From JAMXLO01 sp046735215 (lineage in GTDB: Bacteria > Pseudomonadota > Alphaproteobacteria > Acetobacterales > Acetobacteraceae): a DNA stretch of 5,056 bases. Positions 1 to 5,056 of this stretch are shown here, piece by piece. Position 1 is the first letter of the stretch. Every line of letters begins with the position of its first letter. A program made the position numbers and the translations under genes. The stretch is from assembly GCA_046735215.1 (NCBI GenBank), contig JBKPSV010000143.1, positions 1 through 5,056 on the forward strand. Direction: 5' to 3'. The notes beneath the pieces were generated by a model, which saw nothing but the letters and a program-made list of their open reading frames with translations, was not told where the DNA came from and ran no database searches.

Positions 1-1686
1 CCGCCACGCGATCCCTCGCATGGAGACATGGCGACCAACGCCGCGCTGGTTGCGGCGAAAGCAGCGCGCCAGCCGCCGGCCAAACTTGCGGCCCGGGTTG
101 TGGAACAGCTGCAAAGGGCCACCGGTATCGTCCAGGCAAGTGCAGCAGGTCCGGGCTTTATCAATCTGATCCTTGATGCGGATACTTTCCGCTCGCTGTT
201 ACCGGATATCCTGCGTGCTGCCGAAGCCTACGGTGACAGCGCAATCGGCAATGGTACGCGCGTTAACGTCGAATACGTCTCGGCCAACCCGACCGGGCCG
301 ATGCATATCGGCCACTGCCGTGGTGCGGTGGTGGGCGATGCGCTCGCCAACCTGCTGATCAAGGCCGGCTACGATGTCACCAAGGAATACTACATCAACG
401 ATGCCGGCGCGCAGGTCATCGCGCTCGCCTGGGCTGCCTATTGGCGTTATCTGCAGGCGATCGGCACGCCGCTGGCGGAAGCCGACTTTTCCAATGAAGT
501 GCCAGGTGGTCTGCAATATCGCGGCGAATACCTGATCCCGATCGGTGAACGTCTCGCAGAACAGTATGGTGCTTCGCTGGCGCTGGCGGATGGTGGTATC
601 GCAGCGCCGGAAGTGTGGCTCGACATCGTGCGCGACTTCACCATTGGCGCCATGCTGCAGGAGATACGCGAAGACCTGCATCTTCTCGGCGTGGATCAGG
701 ATGTGTTCAGCTCGGAACGCGCAATGGTCGCAAGCGGTGCGGTAGACGCCGCTGTCGAATGGTTGCAAACGCAAGCATTGATCTACCAGGGCGTACTAGA
801 CCCACCGAAGGGCAAGACGCCCGATGACTGGGAGCCTCGTCCGCAGACGTTGTTCCGCTCGACGCAATTCGGCGATGATGTCGATCGCCCCCTGCGCAAG
901 TCGGATGGTTCCAACACGTATTTCGCCAACGACATCGCTTATCATGCCGATAAGCTCAACCGTGGCTATGACGTGCTGATCGACGTACTCGGCGCCGATC
1001 ATGGTGGTTACGTGAAGCGTATGACCGCGGCGGTGAAGGCACTGTCCGGCAACCGCAACGCGGCATTCGAGGCGGTGCTCTGCCAGATGGTGCGCGTGGT
1101 GCGCGGCGGTCAGCCGATGCGCATGTCGAAACGGGCCGGCACCTATGTGACCCTGCGCGACCTGCTGGACGAAGTGGGGCGCGATGCCGTCCGCTTCACC
1201 ATGCTGACGCGCAAACCCGACGCGCAGATGGAATTCGATCTCGACCAGGTTGTGGCGCAGACGCGCGACAATCCGGTTTTCTACGTGCAGTACGCCCATG
1301 CGCGATGCCGCTCCGTGCTGCGCGCGGCCGCCGAAATGTTCAATCCGGACCGAATATCGGCACCTGCCTTGGCCGCAGCGCCGCTGGACAGCCTAACGGC
1401 CGATCCGGAACTCGCATTGATCCGCCGACTGGCGCAGTGGCCACGTCTCGTCGAGGCTGCCGCACAGGCACGAGAGCCGCACCGAATCGCGTTTTTTCTC
1501 TATGACTTGGCGGCTGATTTTCATATGCTATGGAACCGGGGCAAGGACGATGCCACGTTGCGATTCCTGATGTCGGACCGGCCAGCCGAGACGTTGGCAC
1601 GGCTGGCGTTGGTGGCCGCAACGGCGGTGGTGATTCGATCCGGCCTCGGCGTGATGGGCGTCAAGCCCGTGGAAGAAATGCGCTGA
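1..1686 (+). CDS. argS: Arginyl-tRNA synthetase (5'-partial)
   Basis: Class I aminoacyl-tRNA synthetase that attaches arginine to tRNA-Arg in the cytoplasm. The frame is open from base 1 and reads PPRDPSHGD just before the ATG at 28, which is the family's HGDMATNAA segment, so the ATG at 28 is internal and the real start lies upstream. About 561 codons are visible, so roughly 20 N-terminal residues are probably missing. The HIGH signature is perfect (NPTGPMHIGH, HIGH at 304-315, visible codons 102-105). The KMSK loop reads RMSKR (1120-1134), a form I recall as usual in alphaproteobacterial ArgRS. The segment LGADHGGYVKRM lies between them. From about visible codon 423 (DNPVFYVQYAHAR) to the end is the DALR-type anticodon-binding domain. 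The C-terminus GVKPVEEMR is near the family's usual ending. No frameshift or internal stop. Identification is very secure; only the start is out of view. Confidence 0.97.
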   Translation, partial: PPRDPSHGDMATNAALVAAKAARQPPAKLAARVVEQLQRATGIVQASAAGPGFINLILDADTFRSLLPDILRAAEAYGDSAIGNGTRVNVEYVSANPTGPMHIGHCRGAVVGDALANLLIKAGYDVTKEYYINDAGAQVIALAWAAYWRYLQAIGTPLAEADFSNEVPGGLQYRGEYLIPIGERLAEQYGASLALADGGIAAPEVWLDIVRDFTIGAMLQEIREDLHLLGVDQDVFSSERAMVASGAVDAAVEWLQTQALIYQGVLDPPKGKTPDDWEPRPQTLFRSTQFGDDVDRPLRKSDGSNTYFANDIAYHADKLNRGYDVLIDVLGADHGGYVKRMTAAVKALSGNRNAAFEAVLCQMVRVVRGGQPMRMSKRAGTYVTLRDLLDEVGRDAVRFTMLTRKPDAQMEFDLDQVVAQTRDNPVFYVQYAHARCRSVLRAAAEMFNPDRISAPALAAAPLDSLTADPELALIRRLAQWPRLVEAAAQAREPHRIAFFLYDLAADFHMLWNRGKDDATLRFLMSDRPAETLARLALVAATAVVIRSGLGVMGVKPVEEMR

Positions 1687-1705
1687 CCCCGGGTCGCGTC
1701 CGGGG
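1687..1705 (+). promoter_or_regulatory. Small GC hairpin in the argS-SPOR gap
   Basis: Directly after the argS stop, CCCCGG (1687-1692) pairs perfectly with CCGGGG (1700-1705) around a 7-nt loop. No T-run follows, so this is not a convincing intrinsic terminator. It sits 9 nt upstream of the Shine-Dalgarno sequence of the next gene. It could stabilise the argS mRNA 3' end or act as a weak attenuator; in GC-rich DNA it could also be chance. The function is inference only. Confidence 0.3.
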
Positions 1706-1714
1706 CTGCGCCCT

Positions 1715-1719
1715 GGAGG
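1715..1719 (+). promoter_or_regulatory. Shine-Dalgarno site that fixes the SPOR gene start
   Basis: GGAGG at 1715-1719 lies 5 nt before the GTG at 1725. It is the best ribosome binding site seen in the window. It supports GTG 1725 over the in-frame ATG at 1530, which lies deep inside argS, and over the later in-frame ATG at 1785. Confidence 0.75.
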
Positions 1720-1724
1720 TTCTG

Positions 1725-2462
1725 GTGTCAGACGATCTGAGTATTCCCAGCCCCACTTACCGTGTCCCACGACGACGCCGCGGGATGGATCCTGGAACGA
1801 GGCGCCTGGCACTCATCGCCGGCAGCCTGGGTGTGGCGTTGCTTGTGGTGATTGGCGGATGGGAACTGGTCGGCACGCGCAGCACCAGCGTGCCCGTGGT
1901 CCAGGCCGACAATCGGCCGGTTCGAGTAAAGCCGGACAACCCGGGCGGCATGCAGGTGGCAGGCGCCAACGAAGATATCTTATCCGGCGGTACTGAGTCA
2001 GCGACCGGCAAGCTGGCTCCGCCACCCGAAGCACCAGCGCCTCAGGCACTGCGGGTCCCTTCGCCTGCACCGGCTCCCGCGGCAACAGCCGTGCCAGCAC
2101 CAGTGGTTGCTTCCACACCCCCGCCCGCTCTTTCGGCACCTCCATCGAAGCCTACGGCGGCCGCGAAGCCGGCCGAACCCATGCCGGAGAAGCGCCCCGC
2201 AGCAGCGCCGGCCGGCAATGTCACCCTGGTCCAACTCGCCGCAGTGCGTTCCGAGGACGCTGCGAAGTCAGAGTGGGAGCGGCTGTCCAAGCGCTTTCCG
2301 GAGTTGCTTGGCTCGCATCACCCCGCATTCAGCAAGACCGAGCGAGATGGCCGCACGCTGTGGCGGGTCCGCACCGGCGGTTTTGCTGACGTTCCCCAGG
2401 CGACCTCATTCTGCGAGAAGGTGCGCGCGAAGGGTGCCGCCTGTTCGGTCGCGGACTTCTGA
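1725..2462 (+). CDS. Membrane-anchored SPOR-domain protein
   Basis: Predicted 245-aa bitopic inner-membrane protein with a C-terminal SPOR domain, a fold known to bind denuded septal glycan strands. Order: short cytoplasmic tail with a basic patch (RVPRRRRG, residues 13-20); one membrane segment (about 28-46); a periplasmic stretch with VVQADNRPVRVKPDNPGG (about 59-76), which I recall as typical of alphaproteobacterial SPOR proteins of this locus; a Pro/Ala-rich low-complexity linker (about 95-163); and SPOR (about 165-245) with VQLAAVRSEDAAKSEWERL, then LWRVRTGGFADVPQATSFCEKV. The start is GTG with GGAGG 5 nt upstream. An in-frame extension to 1530 would overlap argS by more than 150 bp and has no family support. 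The stop TGA at 2460-2462 overlaps the probable CTG start of nagZ. A role at the division septum is inferred from the domain; the family is secure, the exact function is not. Confidence 0.88.
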   Translation: MSDDLSIPSPTYRVPRRRRGMDPGTRRLALIAGSLGVALLVVIGGWELVGTRSTSVPVVQADNRPVRVKPDNPGGMQVAGANEDILSGGTESATGKLAPPPEAPAPQALRVPSPAPAPAATAVPAPVVASTPPPALSAPPSKPTAAAKPAEPMPEKRPAAAPAGNVTLVQLAAVRSEDAAKSEWERLSKRFPELLGSHHPAFSKTERDGRTLWRVRTGGFADVPQATSFCEKVRAKGAACSVADF

Positions 2463-3424
2463 AGGCCGCGATCGTCGGGATCGCCGGACCCAGCCTGACG
2501 TCCGATGAGGCGGCACTGTTTCGCACTGCGCCGCCGTGCGGTGTCATTCTGTTCGCGCGCAATGTGGTTGGGCCGGCGCAGCTTGCAGCGTTGATGGCTA
2601 AGCTGCGCAGGGTGCTGCCGGCGAACGCAGTGCTGATGGTGGATCAGGAAGGTGGCCGCGTCGCGCGGCTGCGTCCACCGCATTGGCGCGCCCATCCTCC
2701 CGCGGGCGCTCTGCGTAGCTTGCGCGCGGCCTGGCTGACCGGTGCGCTGATCGGATTGGACTGCATGGCAGCCGGCTTCGATGTGGTCGCCGCCCCGGTG
2801 CTCGATCTTGCCATACCTGGTGCGCATGCGGTCATTGGCGATCGTGCTCTGGCCGAGCAACCGACCGAGGTAGCGAAGCTGGGGCGAGCGCTGGCCGCAG
2901 GGCTGCTCGCCGCCGGTATCCAGCCCGTCATGAAACACGCCCCGGGGCACGGGCGGGCGCGCGTCGACAGCCATCTGGCGCTGCCCAGGGTGGAGACCAA
3001 TAATCAGGATGCCGATCTGCTGCCGTTCGCCTTGAACGCCGACCTTCCTTGGGCCATGTCGGCGCACATTGTCTATCCCGCCTGGGATGCCGTCCTGCCG
3101 GCCACGTTGTCGCCAGCAGTGATCGCGGCGATCATCCGCGGCCGGATGGGCTTTGAGGGAGTTCTGGTGACCGACGATTTGGCGATGAAGGCGCTGACGG
3201 GCACGCCCGCGGATCTGGCGTGCCAGGCGCTCGCGGCGGGCTGCGATATTGCACTGTATTGCAGTGGAGAATTCGCGTGGATCGCCGATTTGTTGGCGCG
3301 CTGCCCACCGATAAACGATCGCGCTGCAGCGCGCCTGGCCGCTGCCCGCGCCCTTGCTGCGCGGCGGCAGATGCCGCTGGATGGGTTTGCACTCGCAGCC
3401 GAGCGGGATCGGCTGGTCGCATGA
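2459..3424 (+). CDS. nagZ: Beta-N-acetylhexosaminidase NagZ (GH3), probable CTG start
   Basis: Cytoplasmic glycoside hydrolase family 3 enzyme that removes GlcNAc from GlcNAc-anhydroMurNAc peptides in peptidoglycan recycling. With the start at 2459 it has 321 aa, near the usual 330-340. Family motifs: GVILFARN near the N-terminus; VDQEGGRVARLRPPHW with Asp62; KHAPGHG (159-165); DSH (170-172, the Asp/His loop of the catalytic dyad); and VTDDLAMKA with the nucleophile at about Asp239 (GAC 3173-3175). KHAPGHG has Ala where Phe, Ile or Leu is usual; catalytic residues are intact. The frame is open from 2390 but holds no ATG, GTG or TTG before GTG 2564, and starting there would delete the first barrel strand (GVILFARN). 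CTG 2459 overlaps the SPOR stop as CTGA and gives the expected N-terminus KAAIVGIAGP. CTG 2441, with AAGGG 6 nt upstream, is the alternative. The 3' end overlaps the protease gene by ATGA. Confidence 0.93.
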   Translation: MKAAIVGIAGPSLTSDEAALFRTAPPCGVILFARNVVGPAQLAALMAKLRRVLPANAVLMVDQEGGRVARLRPPHWRAHPPAGALRSLRAAWLTGALIGLDCMAAGFDVVAAPVLDLAIPGAHAVIGDRALAEQPTEVAKLGRALAAGLLAAGIQPVMKHAPGHGRARVDSHLALPRVETNNQDADLLPFALNADLPWAMSAHIVYPAWDAVLPATLSPAVIAAIIRGRMGFEGVLVTDDLAMKALTGTPADLACQALAAGCDIALYCSGEFAWIADLLARCPPINDRAAARLAAARALAARRQMPLDGFALAAERDRLVA

Positions 3425-4122
3425 GCGACATCATCCTGCAAATCGCCTTGGCGGTGATCCCCGCTATCCTGGCGATCACCTTGCACGAGGCGGCGCACGG
3501 TTATGCGGCGCTGGCACTGGGGGATGACACAGCGCGACAGGCGGGGCGTCTTTCGCTTAATCCGCTACGACACGTCGATCGTGTAGGTACGATTCTGCTG
3601 CCCGGGTTCCTGCTGATCTTTCAGTTGCTGACCATCCACCGGGTGCTGTTCATGTTCGGCTGGGCGAAGCCGGTGCCTGTCTCGGCCTGGAAATTCCGAG
3701 ACCCGCGGCGCGGTATGGCTATCGTCGCCATCGCCGGTCCGGCGATGAACTTCTTCTTGGCCTGGGTGGGCGCACTGCTGCTGCCAACCTCGGAGCAAGG
3801 ACTGCTGGAGATGATGGCCGGCCAGTTCCTGTCCTATTTCATCCTGACCAACCTGGTGCTTGGGCTGTTCAATCTGATCCCTATTCCACCGCTCGACGGC
3901 GGCCGCATTGCAGTCGGCATACTGCCACTCGAGCTTGCGCGGCACTGGGCGCGGCTGGAGCGGGTCGGCATCCTGGCGGTGATCGCGCTGTTGCTGCTGC
4001 CACATCTGGTTCCAGGGTTTGATCCGCTCGGCGATGCGCTGAATACGGTCGTGCCGTGGGCCACCAGCCTGGTGCTGAGGCTGGCCGGGCACGACGTCCA
4101 GGGCGGCGATGTCGGCATCTGA
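3421..4122 (+). CDS. Site-2 protease family membrane metallopeptidase (M50)
   Basis: 233-aa polytopic membrane protein of the M50 / site-2 protease family, zinc-dependent enzymes that cut substrates within the membrane. The zinc-binding motif HEAAHG is at residues 22-27 (His22, Glu23, His26) in the first hydrophobic segment. The second family motif, NLIPIPPLDGGRI, starts at residue 151 with Asp159 as the probable third zinc ligand. Hydrophobic segments lie at about 4-25, 56-76, 99-122 (with GPAMNFFLAW), 135-157 and 182-200. No PDZ or CBS domain is present, so this is the short, minimal type. The start is ATG 3421, overlapping the nagZ stop as ATGA; an upstream extension would run inside nagZ in the wrong frame. 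It overlaps scpA by 14 bp. All catalytic residues are present. The substrate is unknown, and the neighbours (peptidoglycan recycling, SMC complex) do not reveal one. Confidence 0.93.
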   Translation: MSDIILQIALAVIPAILAITLHEAAHGYAALALGDDTARQAGRLSLNPLRHVDRVGTILLPGFLLIFQLLTIHRVLFMFGWAKPVPVSAWKFRDPRRGMAIVAIAGPAMNFFLAWVGALLLPTSEQGLLEMMAGQFLSYFILTNLVLGLFNLIPIPPLDGGRIAVGILPLELARHWARLERVGILAVIALLLLPHLVPGFDPLGDALNTVVPWATSLVLRLAGHDVQGGDVGI

Positions 4123-4867
4123 GACCGACAGCCTGCTCCTGCGCCTCGAGGGCTTCGAGGGGCCGCTCGATCTGCTGCTTGATCTGGCGCGGACGCAGAA
4201 GGTGGATCTGGCGAAGATCTCAATCCTGGCGTTGGTCGAGCAATACCTTGCGGTGATCGAGGGTGCGCGCAGCGTCCGCCTGGAATTGGCGGCGGATTGG
4301 CTGGTCATGGCGGCGTGGCTGACCTGGCTGAAATCGCGGCTGCTGCTGCCGGAAGGGGCCGAGGCCGAAGAAGGCGAACAGGCGGCCGATGCGCTGGCAT
4401 CGCGGTTGCGCGATCTGTCGGCGATGCGCGCAGCTGCGGCCTGGCTCTCCAGCCGGCCCCAGCTGGGGCACGACGTATTCGCGCGCGGCGCACCTGAAGA
4501 TCACACCGAGGTCGATCGTTCCCGCCTGTCGCTGGATCTGGGTTCTTTGGTGCGCGCCTATCTTCAGGCAATGCGGCGGCGGGTTCGGGCGCGGCGCTAT
4601 CAACCGCGACCGCTGACCTTGTGGAGCGTCAAGCAGGCACTGCAGCGTGTCGCTGCTATGCTGGGCAGCCTCCCCGACTGGGTGAGCCTGGAGCAGTTCC
4701 TGCCCGAGACGTTCGGTTCGGCCCTGGAGCGGCGCGCTGCTCTGGCCAGCACGCTCCTCGCCGGGCTGGAGATGGCGCGTGGCGGGGCCGTGCGGCTCCG
4801 TCAGGAGCATGAATTCGGCCCGATCTTGGTGCGCCGTGGCGAGGGTGCGGTAGAGGAGGGCGCATGA
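4109..4867 (+). CDS. scpA: Segregation and condensation protein A (kleisin)
   Basis: 252-aa kleisin subunit of the SMC-ScpA-ScpB complex, which bridges the two SMC heads and helps to compact and segregate the chromosome. The N-terminus carries the family hallmark LEGFEGPLDLLLDL (residues 13-26), then KVDLAKISILALVEQYL, the N-terminal SMC-neck-binding region. An acidic linker (EGAEAEEGE, about 80-88) follows, then a helical middle with LGSLVRAYLQAMRRR (about 144-158, the usual ScpB-interaction region). The C-terminal winged-helix region is about 165-245 (VSLEQFLPETFGS, then LASTLLAGLEMARGGAVRLRQ). The length is normal for the family. Start ATG 4109 lies within the last 14 bp of the protease gene, with AGGG (4100-4103) 5 nt upstream. 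The stop TGA (4865-4867) overlaps an ATG as ATGA, and in this case that ATG opens the 41-codon frame in the repeats rather than scpB. Confidence 0.96.
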   Translation: MSASETDSLLLRLEGFEGPLDLLLDLARTQKVDLAKISILALVEQYLAVIEGARSVRLELAADWLVMAAWLTWLKSRLLLPEGAEAEEGEQAADALASRLRDLSAMRAAAAWLSSRPQLGHDVFARGAPEDHTEVDRSRLSLDLGSLVRAYLQAMRRRVRARRYQPRPLTLWSVKQALQRVAAMLGSLPDWVSLEQFLPETFGSALERRAALASTLLAGLEMARGGAVRLRQEHEFGPILVRRGEGAVEEGA

Positions 4868-4922
4868 TCGCCTGGTCATGGCCGGTCATGACACTAAGGC
4901 CGGGCTGGTGTCCGGAACCATA
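4863..4922. repeat. Tandem palindromic repeat, unit 1 (60 bp)
   Basis: First of two tandem units between scpA and scpB; it begins with the CATGA that contains the scpA stop. Aligned by eye to unit 2 it matches at about 50 of 60 positions, with a 2-nt gap after ACACT. It contains a 6-bp hairpin (4900-4905 with 4910-4915, one G-U pair, loop TGGT) that matches the hairpin of unit 2. The first palindrome of the unit (equivalent to 4927-4949 in unit 2) is degenerate here, with mismatches in the stem. It ends in GGAACCATA, as unit 2 does. Confidence 0.85.
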
Positions 4923-4989
4923 CATGATGGCCTGGTCGAGCCAGGCCATGACGCTGGAAGGCCGGGCTTGCGCCCGGAACCATACATGA
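4864..4989 (+). other. 41-codon open frame bridging scpA and scpB through the repeats
   Basis: An ATG-to-TGA frame runs through both repeat units. Its ATG (4864-4866) overlaps the scpA stop as ATGA and its TGA (4987-4989) overlaps the scpB start as ATGA. The predicted peptide starts MIAWSWPVMTL and contains the duplicated motif AWS from the repeats; it has no recognisable domain. It has no Shine-Dalgarno site of its own beyond GAGG at about 4855-4858. It is unlikely to encode a functional protein. It may matter as a path that lets terminating ribosomes re-initiate and be delivered to scpB. The reading frame itself is directly visible; its use is inference. Confidence 0.35.
4923..4984. repeat. 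Tandem palindromic repeat, unit 2 (62 bp)
   Basis: Second unit, directly abutting unit 1 and followed by the CATGA that contains the scpB start. It carries two good hairpins. ATGGCCTGG (4927-4935) pairs perfectly with CCAGGCCAT (4941-4949) over a 5-nt loop, and CCGGGC (4962-4967) pairs perfectly with GCCCGG (4972-4977) over loop TTGC. Read on the minus strand, the palindromes resemble the interspersed GC-rich palindromes common in alphaproteobacterial genomes (often mis-annotated as short ORFs reading like MAGLDPAIH). That likeness is from memory. The element is probably non-autonomous, as no transposase is nearby. Confidence 0.85.
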
Positions 4990-5056
4990 CGCAAGAGGAA
5001 GCGTTACGGTTGGCCGAAGCCCTGGTGTTCGCCAGTGCTGCACCGGTCGGCGCACG
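4986..5056 (+). CDS. scpB: Segregation and condensation protein B (3'-partial)
   Basis: Only the first 23 codons and two bases of the next are visible: MTQEEALRLAEALVFASAAP and onward. This matches the N-terminal helix of ScpB (typically EALRLAEALLFAS followed by a proline), the dimeric double winged-helix subunit that binds the ScpA kleisin in the SMC complex. Position right after scpA fits the usual scpAB order. ATG 4986 is the family start. GGAA (4976-4979) 6 nt upstream is a weak Shine-Dalgarno candidate and is part of repeat unit 2, next to its hairpin. The rest of the gene is beyond the window. Confidence 0.9.
   Translation, partial: MTQEEALRLAEALVFASAAPVGA

Noticed and set aside
1120..1134. 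RMSKR instead of KMSKS in ArgS as a sign of defect
   Set aside because: ArgRS proteins commonly deviate from the canonical KMSKS motif; the Met-Ser-Lys core is present.
1530..1724. Upstream ATG extension of the SPOR gene inside argS
   Set aside because: It would overlap argS by 157 bp and adds sequence unlike the family; GTG 1725 has GGAGG at correct spacing.
2564..2566. GTG as the start of nagZ
   Set aside because: It would remove conserved N-terminal NagZ sequence, including the strand GVILFARN, that is encoded in frame upstream.
2318..3067. 249-codon antisense open frame opposite nagZ and the end of the SPOR gene
   Set aside because: It lies opposite well-identified genes, has Arg/Gln-rich composition with no recognisable motif, and long antisense frames are expected in GC-rich coding DNA.
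3220..3420. Upstream ATG extension of the M50 gene inside nagZ
   Set aside because: The added 67 residues are the out-of-frame shadow of nagZ; ATG 3421 gives the normal family N-terminus and an ATGA overlap.
3565..4308. 247-codon antisense open frame opposite the M50 and scpA genes
   Set aside because: Low-complexity Arg/Ser/Gln/Pro-rich translation opposite two secure genes; a frame shadow.
4962..4977. Intrinsic terminator between scpA and scpB
   Set aside because: The hairpin is only 6 bp and is followed by AACCATACATG with no T-run, and it occurs in both repeat units, so it fits a repeat palindrome better.
4656..4994. 112-codon minus-strand frame across the scpA end and the repeats
   Set aside because: Its N-terminal part is a translation of the palindromic repeats and the rest is antisense to scpA; no independent coding evidence.

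Overview
The window is about 5 kb of GC-rich, densely packed bacterial chromosome with every gene on the + strand. The gene order argS - SPOR-domain protein - nagZ - site-2 protease - scpA - scpB, and the protein signatures, point to an alphaproteobacterium, most likely in the Rhodospirillales/Acetobacteraceae range. That placement is inferred from remembered family sequences and gene order, not from a search. The genes are housekeeping genes; there is no sign of phage, transposase, CRISPR or defence genes.

Layout: 1-1686 is arginyl-tRNA synthetase (argS), missing its N-terminus beyond the window edge. A 38-bp gap with a small GC hairpin and a good Shine-Dalgarno site leads to a GTG-started, membrane-anchored SPOR-domain protein (1725-2462). 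nagZ (about 2459-3424) follows and appears to start at a CTG codon overlapping the SPOR stop as CTGA. A five- to six-segment membrane M50 (site-2) protease (3421-4122) overlaps nagZ by ATGA. scpA (4109-4867) overlaps the protease gene by 14 bp, and scpB begins at 4986 and runs off the right end.

Together: ArgS charges tRNA-Arg. The SPOR protein probably binds septal peptidoglycan, and NagZ recycles peptidoglycan fragments in the cytoplasm. The M50 enzyme is an intramembrane metalloprotease of unknown substrate. ScpA and ScpB are the kleisin and accessory subunits of the SMC chromosome-segregation complex. From the SPOR gene onward each gene overlaps the next, so one transcript with translational coupling is likely.

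The most unusual spot is the scpA-scpB junction (4863-4989). Two tandem, diverged 60- and 62-bp palindrome-bearing repeat units separate the genes. The pentamer CATGA stands at all three unit boundaries, and a 41-codon open frame crosses the insert and overlaps both neighbours as ATGA, so the coupling geometry is preserved. The second point of interest is the start of nagZ, where no ATG, GTG or TTG is available at the expected position. No previously undescribed multi-gene system was found.
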